From Euonymus europaeus (lineage: Eukaryota > Streptophyta > Magnoliopsida > Celastrales > Celastraceae): DNA of 64,000 nucleotides. The first letter of the stretch is position 1, and each line of letters starts with the position of its first letter. The notes beneath the pieces are model-generated. The model saw only the letters and a list, made by a program, of their open reading frames with translations. It did not search any database and had not been told where the DNA came from. Below are positions 47,098-57,649 of this stretch, piece by piece. Made by a program: the position numbers and the translations under genes. The stretch spans positions 6,243,001-6,307,000 of the forward strand of contig OY756961.1 in NCBI GenBank assembly GCA_963580455.1, written 5' to 3'.

Positions 47098-47429
47098 GTA
47101 ATGCAATGATGTGTTTTTATTTATGTGACTGACTATAAAATGTGTTTTGTTGATATGATTGATTATATGGCTTGACTTTTTGTATAAGAGGGGGACTCAA
47201 TATTAATTTTGGTGTAAATTTGTTGAGGCATCGATGGAGGAATGAAATAGTGATTGTCTTGTTAATAGAAAAATGAAAAATTGTAGAGACATTCTGTTTT
47301 ACCCATATGACAATATTGAGATATGTGTTTTGATAATATGAATGAGTATGTGGTTTGAGATTTTGTGTAATAGGGATGAGACACAATTTTAATTTCGATG
47401 GGAATGAGATGTATAAACCATTGCATGTG
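47098..47429. mobile_element. MITE present only in the B1 copy
   Basis: The ends GTAATGCAATG and reversed CACATGCAATGG are inverted, and CTA flanks both sides (47095-47097 and 47430-47432). In the paralogous region (about 63405-63425) the flanking sequences GACTTGTTAATGCT and AACTCCTTCTCTTCC are nearly joined, so the site is empty there. Internal TTTTGTTGATATGA words recall the MITE at 19501. No coding capacity. Confidence 0.75.
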
Positions 47430-49431
47430 CTAACTCCTTCTCTTCCAAGTTGCTGCTTTTTGCAAGTGTAGAAACAACTTGCTTTGGGAGTTTGAAAGGA
47501 CAGAAAGCAAAAGGGACAAAGTAATAAAGGACACAGGACACACAAAAAAGAAAAAAAAAGAAAAAAAAAAGAATTATATCATCTGTCCTTGATTTCATAT
47601 TGCAGTTTATAAGAGCTTTATTATCATCAGCTCACTGATTTTTCAACTAAGAAATAAACAAAAAAATATATAAAAAGAGAAGACTAATTAATCAGTAATC
47701 ATTCTCTACTCGGAATGTACTACTGCAATCAATACTACTAAATGAAGAAAATGTTATCAATTTTTTTCTCTGTTGAGGGTACCAAATGAGAAATACTATA
47801 AACTTATATCAAGAGAATCCAGAGACTTTTTTTCCTTTTCAAAAAACTCATTTTGTCAAATGACTTTCTTGAATGATGTTTTGAAGATTATTAAATCTCA
47901 GATAAACCATAGGAATGTTTTAATAACAACTATCATTGCAGGCAAGGCTTGACAACAAGAGGAAGCTCCCCCGTTTTTGCAATTCTAATGGATATACAGA
48001 CAGATTACTAATACAAAAGCATAAGATTCACCACATATTATTGGTTCCTTACTTTAGTATTTAAACTTCAAAGGTCCATTTCCAGTCCCATTTGTTGCAG
48101 CAGCTGCTGCTCTTATTATACTATTGTCATGTTCATAATATATATCTCCAAAATATTCAAACTCCTTCATTGTCAATTTATCCACAAACCCATGTTGTTT
48201 CCCTTCAATGCATTAATTTTTGCTGCCAATCTCCTGCTGCACCATTTGAACATGATGAACCCTATCTCCAAATTTTGGTTGCACTTAACAACTTGAGCAT
48301 GTCATGATTAGATTGAAATTGTGCTCCACATTCATACTACATTCCTTCTCTGCATCAATCAGTCTCTTTAAGATTTGATTTGATTTGCTTATTCACGAGT
48401 TGTGATATCAAGTTTAACTTAGCTCACATATTAGTGTTGATCATCCAAGGCCACTTAGTTTCTCAAATATGAACCTAAGAGAGCAAAATAAACAAGCTAT
48501 GTATTGTTAAATGAATCCCTTTTTTCCCCCTTCTCTGTTTACAACAGATAATGACCAAAATAGAGAGACCTGACTGGTAATATATTAAGAGGGCATAACA
48601 TAAAACTCTAGCACGTTGGACCATCCATAAGCTACATGCATAAGGTAAGCCTAGGAATACGATTTCAATTACTGAGCAAGATGGAATAGGATTCAATGGC
48701 AATCAAATGTAGACATAAAGTAATGAAATCCTCAAGAGTGATAAGTCCCAGCAAGTATAAATTATAAAACCATAAAGTTGCTGCAATGGATAAAAGGATA
48801 TTAAACTAATAACACATAAGTAATAAGGCCCTTCTGAGATATTAATAGAGTGGCATGGAGAGGCAACATTAAGCACCATGAAGATAACAAAAGCTAAACA
48901 ACAAAGAAAAGATAACTGTTAACCGTACGAAAGTGGATACAGGATGAAGCTAAAATTGCCAAAGCCTGATAATTTCCTACTGCAAGTTATGTCTGTGAAC
49001 CACGTCAAGAATCAACTGCCAAAAAGAAAAACCCACATGAAAAACAGAACTTAACATAAAATTCAGATTAAAAATATTTTAAAAATAAATAATGACTATA
49101 TTAACTTACCCCAAATAGTCAAACTACTCTCGGTTTCTCATAGATGTGAGGAATGCCTTTCCACAGGATGACAGCCAGTCCCATTTTGGATTTTTTCAGT
49201 CTGACAAACTCTTTCCCACTTGATACAATGTCAATACTTATCATGATATTCCCAAGGATCATCATACCTTTTTGCATAATCTGAAAGCATGATAATTTGA
49301 TTGAAAGTCAAGACCATTGGACTTACCAGAGGTCCAGAAGATGATCTTTTCATCTCATGTGGCTTGGTTCTAGTTACTTCCACATCATCCAGCACCCTAT
49401 TGTGAATCGTCTGAACGGACTGCTCACGACT
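47430..49431. other. Upstream of B1; no gene recognised
   Basis: The part 47430-47980 is paralogous to 63420-64000. A poly-A/AAAAAG tract lies at 47546-47570. The rest shows only short frames. The part next to 49432 would be downstream of the U11-48K-like remnant. Confidence 0.45.
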
Positions 49432-50190
49432 TCAATATCTTTCTGGGCTTTCAGAATCATACTCTCCAAGGTGCTTGTTCCTACCTATACTTTTCTTATC
49501 TTCAAAAGACCCACTGTGCCCACGATGTCCCCAATTACTTCTCCCATGACAGTTAAAATTTGAGGATGATTGTTCGCCATACTTGTGTGGAATACCTCTA
49601 GTATCCAACACAAAGTGCTCATGAGAGGACGATCCAAGCAAAGCCCCTTGCTCTTCAGCTCTCTTCTCATAGTAACCAATTCCTCCAGCTTGTTGTATTC
49701 TTCCATTTACAACTCTATTATCTCTCTCATCACCTACGGACGAAGATGTTAAAAAAAAAATTAAAGATACACATTTTACCACATGAAGTTACATGACATT
49801 GATTATTTCATAAAGGATTATGAATGCCCCGGAAAAAAAAGGGGAGAGGGAAAACTTAGAAATTTATAAGCCAAATCAAAAACAAATTGCACCTATAGAT
49901 ATGCAATCGCCCTTGAAATATATGGCATACCTTCAAACAGATGCATGCAAGGTTTACCACTAAATTAGTCCACAAAATCTATTACAAGGTAAATGAATGG
50001 AACTATGTGGATCTGTTACGTTGGGAGTTACCAAACACGTTCTTACCTGTAAGGTTGTCCCCTTCACCTTCTCCCCACGATATGACAATCTTCGTCGTTT
50101 GTAGCCCCTTTCTTCAGCCAATAATTCTTCTTTCATCTTAGACTTACTTGAGTCTTTGTGCAAACAAAGAAAATACGGTTTCAAAAGAAA
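49432..50190 (-). pseudogene. C-terminal exon remnant, possibly of a U11/U12 snRNP 48K-like protein
   Basis: Two exon-like blocks on the minus strand. The first (about 50160-50045) encodes KMKEELLAEERGYKRRRLSY and ends in a good donor (ACAG|GTAAGA). The second starts after CCGTAG near 49735 as VMREIIE, then needs a frame change to read QQAGGIGYYEKRAEEQG and on to a Ser/Gly/His-rich tail ending SPERY. The two readings compete in the same bases, which indicates a frameshift. The charged, RS-poor C-terminus reminds me of plant U11-48K, a minor-spliceosome protein, but this is from memory only. Upstream exons are absent. Confidence 0.4.
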
Positions 50191-50837
50191 TAAGAGTTAA
50201 GAACAGCAGCCAACTATTAAAAAAAGCATGATCAATATAGTGCATAAGACATATAACAGACAGCTCCTAATAGGCAGCAATAGTAACTCGTTGTCTGACT
50301 AATTTTCTTGGTAATAATTATGAGTTCTAAAAGTTCAATAAAAGCAACAGTGAAAGATTTTGCAGTTAAGGAAATCAAATGTTCACTTTGTAAACAAAAG
50401 TCAAAATATATAACCCTGGGCAACAAACTGTAGAATTAAACTGCAGCAGCCCTCTTATAAGTTAAACTCACTTCTAACAGTAAAATATCTTGCAATCAGT
50501 TGATGACATTTACTAATTTGATATATAATTTCTTTTCATGCACAATAAGTAGAACAAATCAGAAATATTACACTGAAAAGCGAACCAAACAGCTCAAACT
50601 TGCCTCGCTATCAATTTAATATCTAAAAGCACAAAGTAAAACAAAGAAGGATACCCTAACCACCTAAATATCTTAGAACACACAATTATCATACTCCATA
50701 TTATTCCCATACTTCACCTCATCAAAATTGAAAGCCATTGATTTTTTCATTTTGTTTAAAAATCTTGAGGTTAGGTTCTTAATGCTTCAAGGAAATAAAC
50801 AAGGACCCAGTAAAACAGCCCCAAGGCCCAAGATATG
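50191..50837. other. Unassigned, left of the duplication breakpoint
   Basis: No gene is seen. Similarity to gene A1's intron 2 starts near 50838 and is absent before it, so this is the last unique sequence of the first repeat unit. Confidence 0.45.
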
Positions 50838-51331
50838 TCAAAAAAAAGTTCTACGGTATATATAACTTACATAGAAGTCTGCATGAAATCATTATGACCC
50901 ATGTTCATCGGAAACAAAAGGAATAGACAAATTAAAAAAAAAACTTTTTTACAAACCATAAAAGGAAAAGGAATAATGTAACAGAAAGAAAAACAAAACC
51001 CAAAATTTAATTTATGTATAGTCTGGCAGCAAAAGATTATCATGGCATCTCAACGATATTCAAGTTTCACAACATGGTCAAGCAGAAAGGCTTCCATGCA
51101 CTATTTTCTTTTAAAGTATCTTTGCTATTAGTAAGTCGAACTTGAAACTATAGCTCTGATCTTAAAACCGCTGCAAAGTTCTGCACTTTCAGCATTTCCC
51201 TTTCTCTTTGAAATGAAGACCACAGTTACATAACTACTAACTGTAAAAAATCGATAATAATGCATTCCTGTTTAATAATATAATACTTTCTTCATTTCTG
51301 TAACTCCTTCGTGAGAGTGCTGAAAATATAA
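50838..51331 (-). pseudogene. A2 pseudogene, 3' part (exon 2 and intron 1)
   Basis: Nearly the same as 36030-36497 of gene A1. Exon 2 has lost about 43 of its 51 bases: the acceptor side AGTCTGCATG and donor side CTTACATAG are now almost touching. Exons 3-5 are not present, because the similarity stops at about 50838, inside intron 2. The region is interrupted at 51332 by the 5.7-kb Mutator-like element. Confidence 0.85.
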
Positions 51332-51479
51332 GGGTTTTTTCCTAAAATAACCCTTTTTAAGAGCCAAATTATAACAATAACCCAACCTTTTTTTAAATCT
51401 CTAAAATAATCTTTTTGGCTTGTGAAATGTCCTACATACCCTTAATAATCATTTCCCCCCAAAATCATTTACCAAATTT
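51332..51479. repeat. Left terminal inverted repeat of the palindromic MULE
   Basis: Matches the reverse of 56893-57040 with roughly 10 percent difference. It includes the blocks TAAGAGCCAAATTATAACAA and CCCCAAAATCATTTAC shared by both ends. Confidence 0.9.
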
Positions 51480-51849
51480 TAAAAAAAAAATTTTAGGTCA
51501 AACCCTTCACGCCTCACAGTGCTCTTCATTTTTCATTGTTTCTTCTTCTGCAACTCATTCTCTCTCTCTCTAAGATAGAGGAAGAAGAAGAAGGAAGGAA
51601 GAGGAAGAAGATTTTGTGCTCTTTGTCACTCTCTCTCTCTACCGTGCTATCTCACATTCTCTCTCTATAGTGTGCTCTCTCCCTTTCTGTATCTCTCACC
51701 ATATTGAGGTACTCTCTCTCTCTTAATTGTCTCTCATAATTTTGCTTGATTATTCATTGAAATTAGTTTATGGTTTTAGTTTTGTGAATATATATGAAGT
51801 TATTGAAAATTTGATTTTTTTTAGTTCATAAGACATTCATGTTTTTTCA

Positions 51850-53560
51850 TTGGTTGAGAACTGATTGTTATTCAAGTTGAGAACAGAGTAATTGTGAGGT
51901 TGAGAATCGAACTATTTGTTAGTAAATGAGAACTGAATTTTTTTGCATTGGTTGAGAACTGAATTTTTTTGCATTGGTTGAGAACTGCCTATTTTGATTG
52001 CTTGAGAACTGACTGTTTAGATGTGGTTGAGAATTGTTTGTTTTGACGTGGTTGAGAAATGTCTGTTTATACTAGGTTGAGAAATGTATGTTTATACTAG
52101 GTTGAGACATGTCTATTTTGATTGGTTGAGAACTGAGTGTATTGACTTGGTTGAGAAATGAATATTTTGACTATGTTGATAAATGCATGTTTTGATTGGT
52201 TGAGAAATTACTGTTTTGATTGGTTGAGAAATGTCTGTTTTGATTAGTTGAGAATTGAGTGTATTGAATTGGTTGAGAAATGACTATTTTGACAAGGTTG
52301 AGAAATGCATATTTTGAGTGGTTGAGAAATGCATGTTTTGATTGGTTGAGAAATGTCTGTTTTGATTGGTTGAGAACTGAGTGTATTGACTTGGTTGAGA
52401 AATGACTATTTTGATTGGTTGATAACTGAGTGTATTGATTTGGTTGAGAAATGCATGTTTTGAGTGGTTGAGAAATGCATGTTTTGAGTGGTTGAGAAAT
52501 TACTGTTTATAGTAGGTTGAGAAATGTCTTTTTTGATTGGTTGAGAACTGAGTGTATTGACTTGGTTGAGAAATGACTATTTTGACTAGATTGAGAAATG
52601 CATATTTTGAGTGGTTGAGAAATGCATGTTTTTATTGGTTGAGAAATGATTGTTTATACTAGATTGAGAAATGTCTGTTTTGATTGGTTGAGAATTAAAT
52701 GTATTGATTTGGTTGAGAAATGACTATTTTGACTGGGTTGAGAAATGCATATTTTGAGTGGTTGAGAAATGCATATTTCGATTGGTTGAGAAATTACTGT
52801 TTTGATTGGTTGAGAAATGTCTGTTTTGATTAGTTGAGAATTGAGTGTATTGAATTGGTTGAGAAATGACTATTTTGACAAGGTTGAGAAATGCATATTT
52901 TGAGTGGTTGAGAAATGCATGTTTTGATTGGTTGAGAAATGTTTGTTTTGATTTGGTTGAGAAATTACTATTTTGACTGGGTTGAGAAATGCATATTTTG
53001 AGTGATTGAGAAATGCATGTTTGATTGGTTGAGAAATGTCTGTTTTGATTGGTTGAGAACTGAGTGTATTGACTTGGTTGAGAAATGACTATTTTGACTA
53101 GGTTGAGAAATGCATATTTTGAGTGGTTGAGAAATGCATGTTTTGGGTGGTTGAGAACAGTCTGCTTTCATTTGGTTGAGAAATGACTCTTTATACTAGG
53201 TTGAGAAATGCATGTTTTGATTGGTTGAGAACTGAGTGTATTGACTTGGTTGAGAAATGACTATTTTGATTATGTTGAGAAATACATGTTTTGGGTGGTT
53301 GATAACAGTCTGTTTTCATTTGGTTGAGAAATGACTGTTTATACTAGGTTGAGAAATGACTGTTTTGACTGTGTTGAGAAATGCATGTTTTTAGTGATTG
53401 AGAATAGTTTGTTTTCACTTGGTTGAGAAATGCTTGTTTTAATTGGTTGAATACTTAATGTTTTGATTAGATTGAGAATTGTTTGTTTAGACTTGGTTGA
53501 GAACTGACAGTTTTAATTGGTTGAGAACTTCATGTGTTGAGTGGTTGAGAACCGTATATT
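51850..53560. repeat. Left array of ~25-bp repeats (GGTTGAGAAATG type)
   Basis: About 65-70 tandem units on the pattern GGTTGAGAAATGCATGTTTT followed by GAttG, with variants ending CTGAGTGTATTGACTT or GACTATTTTGACTA. The unit length is not a multiple of three and both strands are full of stops, so it is not a protein repeat. Short open frames over it are artefacts. Confidence 0.92.
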
Positions 53561-53783
53561 TTTTATTTTTTTTCTTGATAAATGTTGTTATTTATAGGAT
53601 GGTTCAACAAGTCAAAAAACGTAACAACAACAACTTATACATCTCATTACTACACTACGGAGATGTTGGTGCTTGCATATGCTCAACCAATGGGTGAGTA
53701 TGTTTTTTAACAAATTGTGAAAATTTTTGCAACTTAGTTCTTAGTATGTAAATTTATTACTATTGTCTTACATATATATGCAG

Positions 53784-53925
53784 GTCAGATTGTGGGATGT
53801 TTTGTATAAAGTTTATCGAAATGCTTAGTTCGGATGTCCCACTCTCAGAGTTGAAGATACATGAGATGCCTTTTTATAGGAAAAAATTTGCGATTGAGTG
53901 TTTCAAACAAGAATTTAGAATTTGA
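53784..53925 (+). pseudogene. C-terminal scrap of a Ulp1-type (C48) protease
   Basis: After an acceptor (ATATGCAG) the plus strand reads SDCGMFCIKFIEML and continues to a stop at 53925. SDCG with the catalytic Cys is the signature of Ulp1/SUMO-protease domains, which several plant MULE groups carry (for example Kaonashi-type). The His and Asp parts of the active site are missing. Just upstream, 53697 looks like a donor (ATGG|GTGAGT) whose exon is the inverted transposase end, so a spliced RNA would join unrelated pieces. Confidence 0.65.
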
Positions 53926-54149
53926 TTGCTTGTATATTGTGGTTCATTTTGTTATTAACTAATTATGAAAACATGTTATATGTATGAAACTTTATAGTAT
54001 TATTGCATACTAATAGACGGCCCGAGACCCTGCTTAGGAGTTGTGGTTTTGATGGTCTGAGGCCTTCAAATGATTGTTGTGTATTTGATACAGGTTGGCG
54101 CTTTCCAATATATGAAGAGGTGATGTCGAATTTTTTTGAAAAACCTGTT

Positions 54150-54640
54150 TAGTAACTGTTTTGAACATAACTGTTCTCAACCCGTTCAATAACTGTTCTC
54201 AACCATTTTGTTAAATTCTCAACCTGTGCAATAACTGTTATCAACCTGTTGGTTATATTCTCAACTTGTTTTCAACTGTTCTCAACCTGTTGGTTATATT
54301 CTCAACCTGTTCAATAACTGTTCTCAATCTGTTGGTTACATTCTCAACCTGAACAATAGTTGTTCTCAACCTGTTCAACACTGTTTTTAACCTGTTCAAT
54401 AATTATTCTCAACCTGTTAGTTATATTCTCAATCAAGTCAAAACCATAACAATTATTAACCTGTTTGTTACATTCTCAACCTGCTCAATAACTGTTCTCA
54501 ACCTGTTGGTTATATTCTCAACTAAGTTAAAACCATAACAATTATTAACCTGTTTGTTACATTCTCAACCTGTTTTCAACTGTTCTCAACATGTTTCATA
54601 ACAGCTCTCAACCTGTGAAATGAACTTAAAGACATAGTTC
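54150..54640. repeat. Central repeat array (CTCAACCTGTTCAATAACTG type)
   Basis: About eighteen units of roughly 25 bp on the pattern TTCTCAACCTGTTCAATAAC, alternating with TTGGTTATATTCTCAACC. Same orientation as the right arm, but a distinct subfamily. It lies in the non-palindromic centre. Confidence 0.85.
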
Positions 54641-54992
54641 TCACATATCCATAATAGTTATCAACCTGTCAAATGAACTTAAAGAAATAGTTATCACATA
54701 TCCATAATAGCTGAATATATAACAGCAAAACAAAAACATTACATCAAAAGAACTTGAAAAAAAATTCTCAAATATCCATCATAAAGATAAAACAAAAAAA
54801 AGTCATATGTACTTCAATGTCCACTTCTACTTTCCCTTTTGCATATTCATGGCATATTTTGTGCATCAACATCAATACTCCCCTGCACAATACATTCAGG
54901 ATTATAAAAATTGTCAATATAAGTATTAAAATATTAAAGGAAGTTGCATAAACCAATATAGTACATTAATGTACAAATAATACCTTAGATCA

Positions 54993-55325
54993 TTATGGTG
55001 CGGATGCACTAGGTCCCAATGATATAGGCTCCGTGCAAGTTTGACGATTGTGTCCACGCTTCTTACAACGGCTGCATATTCTAAGTGGTTGTGTTTCTCC
55101 AGCCGATGAAATTCTTTGTCTCTTTGGCCTCCCAGGAGGACGTCGAGTTGCTGGAGGTAAGACAACTACATGCTCTTCTCCCATATCATAGTCATCGGTG
55201 GATAATATTGAAAAAATTGGTTGAGCATATGCAAGCGCCAACATCTCCGTAGTGTAGTAATGAGATGTATAAGTTGTTGTTGTTACGTTTTTTGACTGGT
55301 TGAACCATCCTATAAATGACAACAT
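54993..55325 (-). pseudogene. C-terminal end of a MULE transposase
   Basis: Reads TTEMLALAYAQPIFSI, then an AT-hook-like basic stretch (RRPPGRPKRQR) and a CCHC zinc knuckle (ICSRCKKRGHNRQTC), then a stop. This order is that of the end of plant MULE transposases. The DDE and SWIM parts are missing; the frame runs out into the repeat array. Its first third is present a second time, inverted, at 53598-53692. Confidence 0.75.
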
Positions 55326-55354
55326 TTATCAAGAAAAAAATAAAAAATATACGG

Positions 55355-56400
55355 TTCTCAACCACTCAACACATGAAGTTCTCAACCAATCAAAACCGTC
55401 AGTTCTCAACCAAGTCTAAACAGACAATTCTCAATCTAATCAAAACATTAAGTACTCAACCAATAAAAACATGCATTTTGCAACCAACCGAAAACAGACT
55501 ATTCTCAACCACTAAAAACATACATTTCTCAACCTAGTATAAACAGTCATTTCTCAACCAAATGAAAACAGACTGTTATCAACCACCCAAAACATGCATT
55601 TCTCAACATAATCAAAATAGTAATTTCTCAACCAAGTCAATACACTCAGTTCTCAACCAATCAAAACATGCATTTCTCAACCTAGTATAAAGAGTCATTT
55701 ATCAACCAAATGAAAACAGACTGTTATCAACCACCCAAAACATGCATTTCTCAACATAATCAAAATAGTCATTTCTCAACCAAGTCAATACACTCAGTTC
55801 TCAACCAATCAAAACATGCATTTCTCAACCTAGTATAAAGAGTCATTTCTCAACCAAATGAAAACAGACTGTTCTCAACCACCCAAAACATGAATTTCTC
55901 AACATAATCAAAATAGTCATTTCTCAACCAAGTCAATACACTCAGTTCTCAACCAATCAAAAGATACATTTGTCAACCTAGTATAAAGAGTCATTTCTCA
56001 ACCAAATGAAAACAGACTGTTCTCAACCACCCAAAACATGCATTTCTCAACATAATCAAAATAGTCAATTTCTCAACCAAGTCAATACACTCAGTTCTCA
56101 ACCAATCAAAACATGCACTTCTCAACCTAGTATAAACAGTCATTTCTCAACTAAATGAAAACAGACTGTTCTCAACCACCCAAAAACATGCATTTCTCAA
56201 CATAATCAAAATAGTCATTTCTCAACCAAGTCAATACACTCAGTTCTCAACCAATTAAAACATGCACTTCTCAACCTAGTATAAACAGTCATTTCTCAAC
56301 CAAATGAAAACAGACTGTTCTCAACCACCCAAAACATGCATTTCTCAACATAATCAAAATAATCATTTCTCAACTTGAATAACAACCAATTCTCAACTAA
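55355..56400. repeat. Right array, inverted, with ~148-bp higher-order period
   Basis: The same ~25-bp unit in opposite orientation (CATTTCTCAACC type). Here six variants form a higher-order unit of about 148 bp that repeats about five times (CTCAGTTCTCAACCAATC recurs near 55645, 55793, 55940, 56090 and 56239). The left array has only part of this order, so the right one grew later by unequal exchange or slippage. Confidence 0.9.
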
Positions 56401-56892
56401 TGAAAAAACATGCATGTATTAGGAACTAAAAAAAATAAAATTCTCAATAACTCCATATATGTTTACAAAACTAAACCCACAAACCAATTTCAATGGATAA
56501 TCAAGCAAAATTATGTTTGCATTACTTGGATCTAAGAATAGAATATAGTTGCTACTAAAAGTTCAAAACTTTTATTTCATGTGTCAATCCATATGGAAGG
56601 GACACCAAATACAAGAATGAGAGAAAATTAAGAGAGAGTACATCAATATGGTGAGAGAGACAGAAGGTGAGAGAGCACGCTAGAGAGAGAACGTGAGATA
56701 ACACGGTAGAGAGAGAGAGTGATAGAGAGCATATATCTTCTTCTTCTTCCTTCTTCTTCTTCTTCCTTCTTCTTCCTTCTTCTTCTTCTTTTTCTTCCTC
56801 CACGTTAGAGAGAGATAGTGAGTTGCAGAAAGGAAAATTGCTGGAGCATGAGGTGAAGGTTTCTAACCTAATTGACTATTTTTTAAGTTTTT

Positions 56893-57040
56893 TTATTTTA
56901 GTAAATGATTTTGGGGGAAATTGTTTTTGAGGGTATGTATGACATTTCATAGGGCAAAAGGGTTATTTTAGAGATTTAAAAAAAGGTTGGATTATTGTTA
57001 TAATTTGGCTCTTAAAAAGGGTTATTTTAGGAAAAAACCC
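56893..57040. repeat. Right terminal inverted repeat of the palindromic MULE
   Basis: Inverted partner of 51332-51479. Just inside both repeats lie purine/pyrimidine microsatellites (CT-rich at 51555-51720, TTC-rich at 56735-56805), also inverted relative to each other. Confidence 0.9.
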
Positions 57041-57640
57041 AAAATATAATGCAACATCAAGTTACACAAAATCAAAATTTGCAACTGACTTGTCACAGGA
57101 CTCCAAAGAACTGATTCCCGTTTATTAATCCAACTCATTTGGTCCCCTAATCGATTAGAGTTCCAAATCTCCAATACAAAGTAAAACCCCAAAAGAACAA
57201 GTTACAGACAATTTCAAATCTTGAAATACAGAGCGCATGGAAAAATAACACGCCAAAAAAAGAACTGTAACCACAACAATACCCAGAAAAGCACACAGTG
57301 CAGGCTATAAATGCCAGGAGAAAGAATGCTTGATCACTCAAACTCTTCCCCGGCAGCAGAACATACGAGAGAGAATAACAGAACTCCCCCCTCGACATTC
57401 CAATTCCCCTGAAAATCCTCTTCGGTAACAACATCATCCTTCGAATTCCCATCCAACTCCACAACACGACTCGAAACTCGAATGTAAGAATTGGGGTATT
57501 CCCTGGATTGGAAGAACGAATCGGGAGGGTTTGGATTTGCAGAGGAAGAGAAAAGTACAGGGAGAAATCGGGTTTCTTGGAAACGAAAAAAGGTTTCTTG
57601 ATGAAAAGAAGAAATTGAGGGAGAGATTGGAGTCTCATAG
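57041..57640 (-). pseudogene. A2 pseudogene, 5' part (exon 1)
   Basis: Continues the match to A1 (36489-37115) on the other side of the inserted element. The start Met (57638) and a Phe/Ser-rich N-terminus are still there, but the middle reads in the wrong frame (an A1 shadow frame) and returns to the right one only at LSDQAFFLLAFIACT. There are therefore at least two indels in exon 1. Together with the lost exon 2 and missing exons 3-5, the copy cannot make the protein. Confidence 0.85.
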
Positions 57641-57649
57641 TGGAAGTGG

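Larger units (their letters stand above)
51332..57040. mobile_element. Palindromic Mutator-like element, 5.7 kb, with giant inverted arms
   Basis: Terminal inverted repeats of about 148 bp start GGGTTTTTTCCTAAAATAAC on both ends. AAAATATAA flanks both sides (51323-51331 and 57041-57049), a perfect 9-bp target duplication; gene A1 has a single AAAATATAA at the same place (36489-36497). The left arm (51332-53692) and right arm (57040-55215, reversed) are inverted versions of one another. The innermost 160 bp of the arms differ at only about three positions. The arms consist largely of ~25-bp tandem repeats. The 1.5-kb centre carries a Ulp1-type protease scrap and the end of a transposase gene. 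No complete transposase is present, so it is non-autonomous. Confidence 0.9.

Noticed and set aside
52968..53171. Repetitive protein of HFST/NQSK units
   Set aside because: The repeat unit is about 25 bp, so the frame changes every unit; the open frame is chance in an AT-rich array.
51850..56400. CRISPR-like array because of regular ~25-bp repeats
   Set aside because: The host is a plant; repeats are contiguous without unique spacers and lie inside a transposon with TIRs and target duplications.
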